Part shown: positions 62,557 to 64,000 of the stretch, one piece after another
Numbering within the stretch: position 1 is the stretch's first letter
Layout: the number at the start of each line of letters is the position of its first letter
The notes under the pieces: generated by a model
What the model was told of the DNA's origin: nothing
Seen by the model: the letters and a program-made list of their open reading frames with translations, nothing else
Databases searched by the model: none
From: Dyadobacter sp. NIV53
GTDB taxonomy: Bacteria; Bacteroidota; Bacteroidia; Cytophagales; Spirosomataceae
Direction: 5' to 3'
Length of the DNA: 64,000 bases
Assembly: GCF_019711195.1 (NCBI RefSeq)
Contig: NZ_CP081299.1
Coordinates: 5,428,501 to 5,492,500 of the forward strand
Translations under genes and position numbers: made by a program

Positions 62557-62595
62557 AAAAAAGAGGGAACCGCATCATTGCGGTTCCCTCTTTTT
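62557..62595 (+). terminator. terminator after the DUF2723 gene
   Basis: AAAAAGAGGGAACCGCA (ending 62574), loop TCAT, TGCGGTTCCCTCTTTTT (62579-62595), a perfect 17-bp stem with A and T ends. Confidence 0.95.
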
Positions 62596-62605
62596 GTACG
62601 CTCAC

Positions 62606-62650
62606 ACCGATTTGCAATCGGTATGTTCATGGCTTCGCGTTTGCAACGCG
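62606..62650. repeat. two tandem short hairpins with TTTGCAA centres
   Basis: ACCGATT-TGC-AATCGGT (62606-62622) and CGCGTT-TGC-AACGCG (62636-62650) are perfect palindromes with the same loop but different stems. This is typical of REP-like intergenic repeats; neither has a T tail. Confidence 0.7.
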
Positions 62651-62673
62651 CTTGAAAGCAGAAGCAAACCAAA

Positions 62674-63858
62674 TCACTCCAGCTTAACCTTCACCCAAAC
62701 CAACCGATGGTCTGAGCTGGATTCCCGTTTCTCTACTAACCCCGACATCGGCTCACCTTTTGCAGGCCAGAAAACACCGCTGTCCAATACTTTAAATCCT
62801 GATCGGGACGGTAATACATAATCGGCACGCATACGCCAGAATGCAGTGTGGTTTTTGGCAAAATTATTGGTTGGGCTATGTTCCGCTCCGCCTTTGCTGG
62901 AAGGTACTGTATCACTATTTATTTTCGGATGCGCCAGCAATGATTTAATTCCTTCTGCAATGGCATTGCCTTCATCAGGTGAAGCATTCTGGTCCCCTAA
63001 AAGAACAAAGGAGGTATTGGCAGGTAAGCCGCCTTTAGTCCCTTTGTCATCGTAGATATAAGAGCTCAGGTGATCAGAAATGTAATCTCTCCAGAAACGG
63101 ATTTCATCATGATTTCTTTTTCCGTTGCGGTCTTCAGCGCCGTCAAATGAAGGCGGGGTAGGGTGGCTGGCAAGAATATGTATCGTTTTGCCGCCGACTT
63201 GTACGGGTACATCCCAGTGTGATTTTGAGGATAATGGAAACTGATCCCAAGCTTCTTTTACATACCAGTCGCTGCCATCCGCTTTTGTTGTTTTTAACGC
63301 TCCCGGCATATCTTTCCATTTAAAATGCTGGAACGTGCGAACCTTGTTTACATCAATCGGATATTTGGACAAAAGCATCATTCCGTATTGTCCGGGATAC
63401 ATACCAAATCCCCAGGCATCTGCTCCGAAACTTTCCGCTTTTCCATTGTTATCCAGATCATACGGGCTCGGCTGGCCTGTATTCACCGTTGAATAATAGT
63501 AATAAGGATAATCAATGGATTTGCCGCCTTCCTGATCTTTCTTTAAATAATTGTTAATAAAAGCTTTAACACCAGACTCAGGATTTTTGATATAATCAAA
63601 TTCATTGAGTAAGATGATATCCGGCCTGACAGTCTGGATAATTTTTGCAATATTCCTGATCTGTGCATTGTTTCCCGAATCCAGCTGACTGATCAATATT
63701 TGCTCTGAATTTCTTTTTGTTGCTCTTGGTACATAATTTTCGGCTTCCATACTTACATTGTATGTAGCGAAAGTGAGTTCAACGGGCTTTTGGGCAAAAG
63801 ATTGAAACAACAGCGCTTCGGTTGAAAGCATGACAAATATTAAAAGGATTTTTTTCAT
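62674..63858 (-). CDS. secreted endonuclease/exonuclease/phosphatase-fold protein
   Basis: ATG 63858 gives 394 residues with a signal peptide ending SFAQ; an ATG at 63879 would only lengthen the leader. The EEP fold is seen in FATYNVSMEAENYVP, IIQTVRPDIILLNEFDY (metal Glu), IHILASHPTPPSFDGAEDRNGKRNHDEIRFW, FVLLGDQNASPDEG (catalytic Asp and Asn) and the C-terminal SSDHRLVWVKVKL with the catalytic Asp-His pair. The family includes nucleases, sphingomyelinases and inositol phosphatases. Being exported, it may scavenge phosphate from nucleic acids or lipids; the substrate is not resolved. It is the last gene in the window, on the minus strand. Confidence 0.9.
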   Translation of the reverse strand: MKKILLIFVMLSTEALLFQSFAQKPVELTFATYNVSMEAENYVPRATKRNSEQILISQLDSGNNAQIRNIAKIIQTVRPDIILLNEFDYIKNPESGVKAFINNYLKKDQEGGKSIDYPYYYYSTVNTGQPSPYDLDNNGKAESFGADAWGFGMYPGQYGMMLLSKYPIDVNKVRTFQHFKWKDMPGALKTTKADGSDWYVKEAWDQFPLSSKSHWDVPVQVGGKTIHILASHPTPPSFDGAEDRNGKRNHDEIRFWRDYISDHLSSYIYDDKGTKGGLPANTSFVLLGDQNASPDEGNAIAEGIKSLLAHPKINSDTVPSSKGGAEHSPTNNFAKNHTAFWRMRADYVLPSRSGFKVLDSGVFWPAKGEPMSGLVEKRESSSDHRLVWVKVKLE

Positions 63859-63955
63859 AGAACTAAAATGATATTTCATGTTGACGTTGCGAAGATAAGA
63901 ATCTCGTCAGACGCATTCATAAAAGCAATGTTAACGAAATGTCAATAAACAAAAA

Positions 63956-63981
63956 TGAGCCGCCACAAAAGTGACAGCTCA
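63956..63981 (-). terminator. terminator of a minus-strand gene beyond the right edge
   Basis: On the minus strand TGAGCTGTCAC, loop TTTT, GTGGCGGCTCA form 11 pairs with two G-U, followed by ATTTTTG. It points to a gene entering from outside the window. Confidence 0.75.
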
Positions 63982-64000
63982 ATGACTATAAACCGGGTTT

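Noticed and set aside
1..64000. CRISPR array, prophage or insertion sequence
   Set aside because: I found no regularly spaced repeats with unique spacers, no phage structural genes, and no transposase or integrase.

Overview
The window looks like chromosomal DNA of a member of the Bacteroidota, most likely Cytophagales and close to Dyadobacter or Spirosoma. That placement is inferred from the gene families: a SusC/SusD pair, FG-GAP/UnbV proteins, paired DUF1800 and DUF1501 proteins, a T9SS C-terminal sorting domain, GSCFA and DUF2723 proteins, a long-form NusB, and promoter-like TAnnTTTG boxes in place of sigma70 -10 boxes. I see no rRNA, tRNA, CRISPR array, prophage or recognisable insertion sequence. 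Most of the window is ordinary core and accessory chromosome.

Layout. 1-3.5 kb: an M16 zinc protease cut by the left edge and a lipocalin-like lipoprotein. 3.6-4.3 kb: a HigB/HigA toxin-antitoxin pair. 4.3-9.6 kb: a damage-tolerance cassette, with a Y-family polymerase and a DnaE-type polymerase on the minus strand, divergent from a LexA/UmuD-like self-cleaving repressor. Three overlapping or adjacent copies of one palindrome fill the divergent promoter. 9.7-15.2 kb: a TonB-dependent receptor and an ABC exporter. 15.6-19.4 kb: a plus-strand run nusB, ytxH-like, DUF1573, yajC, ybbR-like and a broken coaE. 19.4-22.8 kb: dnaX split at an A8 tract, a GH16 laminarinase-like lipoprotein, and a DUF6934 gene whose 3' end is duplicated. 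22.9-32.2 kb: GSCFA, Mrp/ApbC, NifU-like, an enlarged D-Ala-D-Ala ligase-like ATP-grasp protein, a GH63/MGH1-type hydrolase and a phosphohexomutase. 32.3-47.4 kb: DUF1501/DUF1800 proteins, a CarboxypepD-regulatory-like protein, a cytochrome c/FG-GAP lipoprotein, SusC/SusD and a frameshifted UnbV-type FG-GAP gene. 47.5-51.6 kb: Hsp20, small membrane proteins, an ECF sigma factor, a small secreted protein and a beta-barrel protein. 51.9-64 kb: sugar oxidoreductase and isomerase genes, tsaE, ald, an ABC ATPase/permease pair, a DUF2723 protein and a secreted endonuclease/exonuclease/phosphatase-fold protein.

Two themes stand out. The first is the mutasome-like cassette at 4.3-9.6 kb with its triple operator. 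The second is a set of reading-frame breaks at poly(A) tracts: dnaX at A8, the UnbV gene at A7 and A6, DUF6934 at A10, and possibly the start of the ECF sigma gene at A6. The essential gene coaE is also broken, by one indel and one in-frame TAG. These breaks may be sequencing or assembly indels. They may instead reflect transcriptional slippage, known for dnaX in Thermus; here the dnaX stop falls where a gamma-type product would be expected to end.

Intergenic DNA holds several clear hairpin terminators, a 127-bp inverted-repeat element between the two ABC genes, a small dispersed palindromic repeat family around 56-59 kb, and an 18-bp tandem repeat after yajC.
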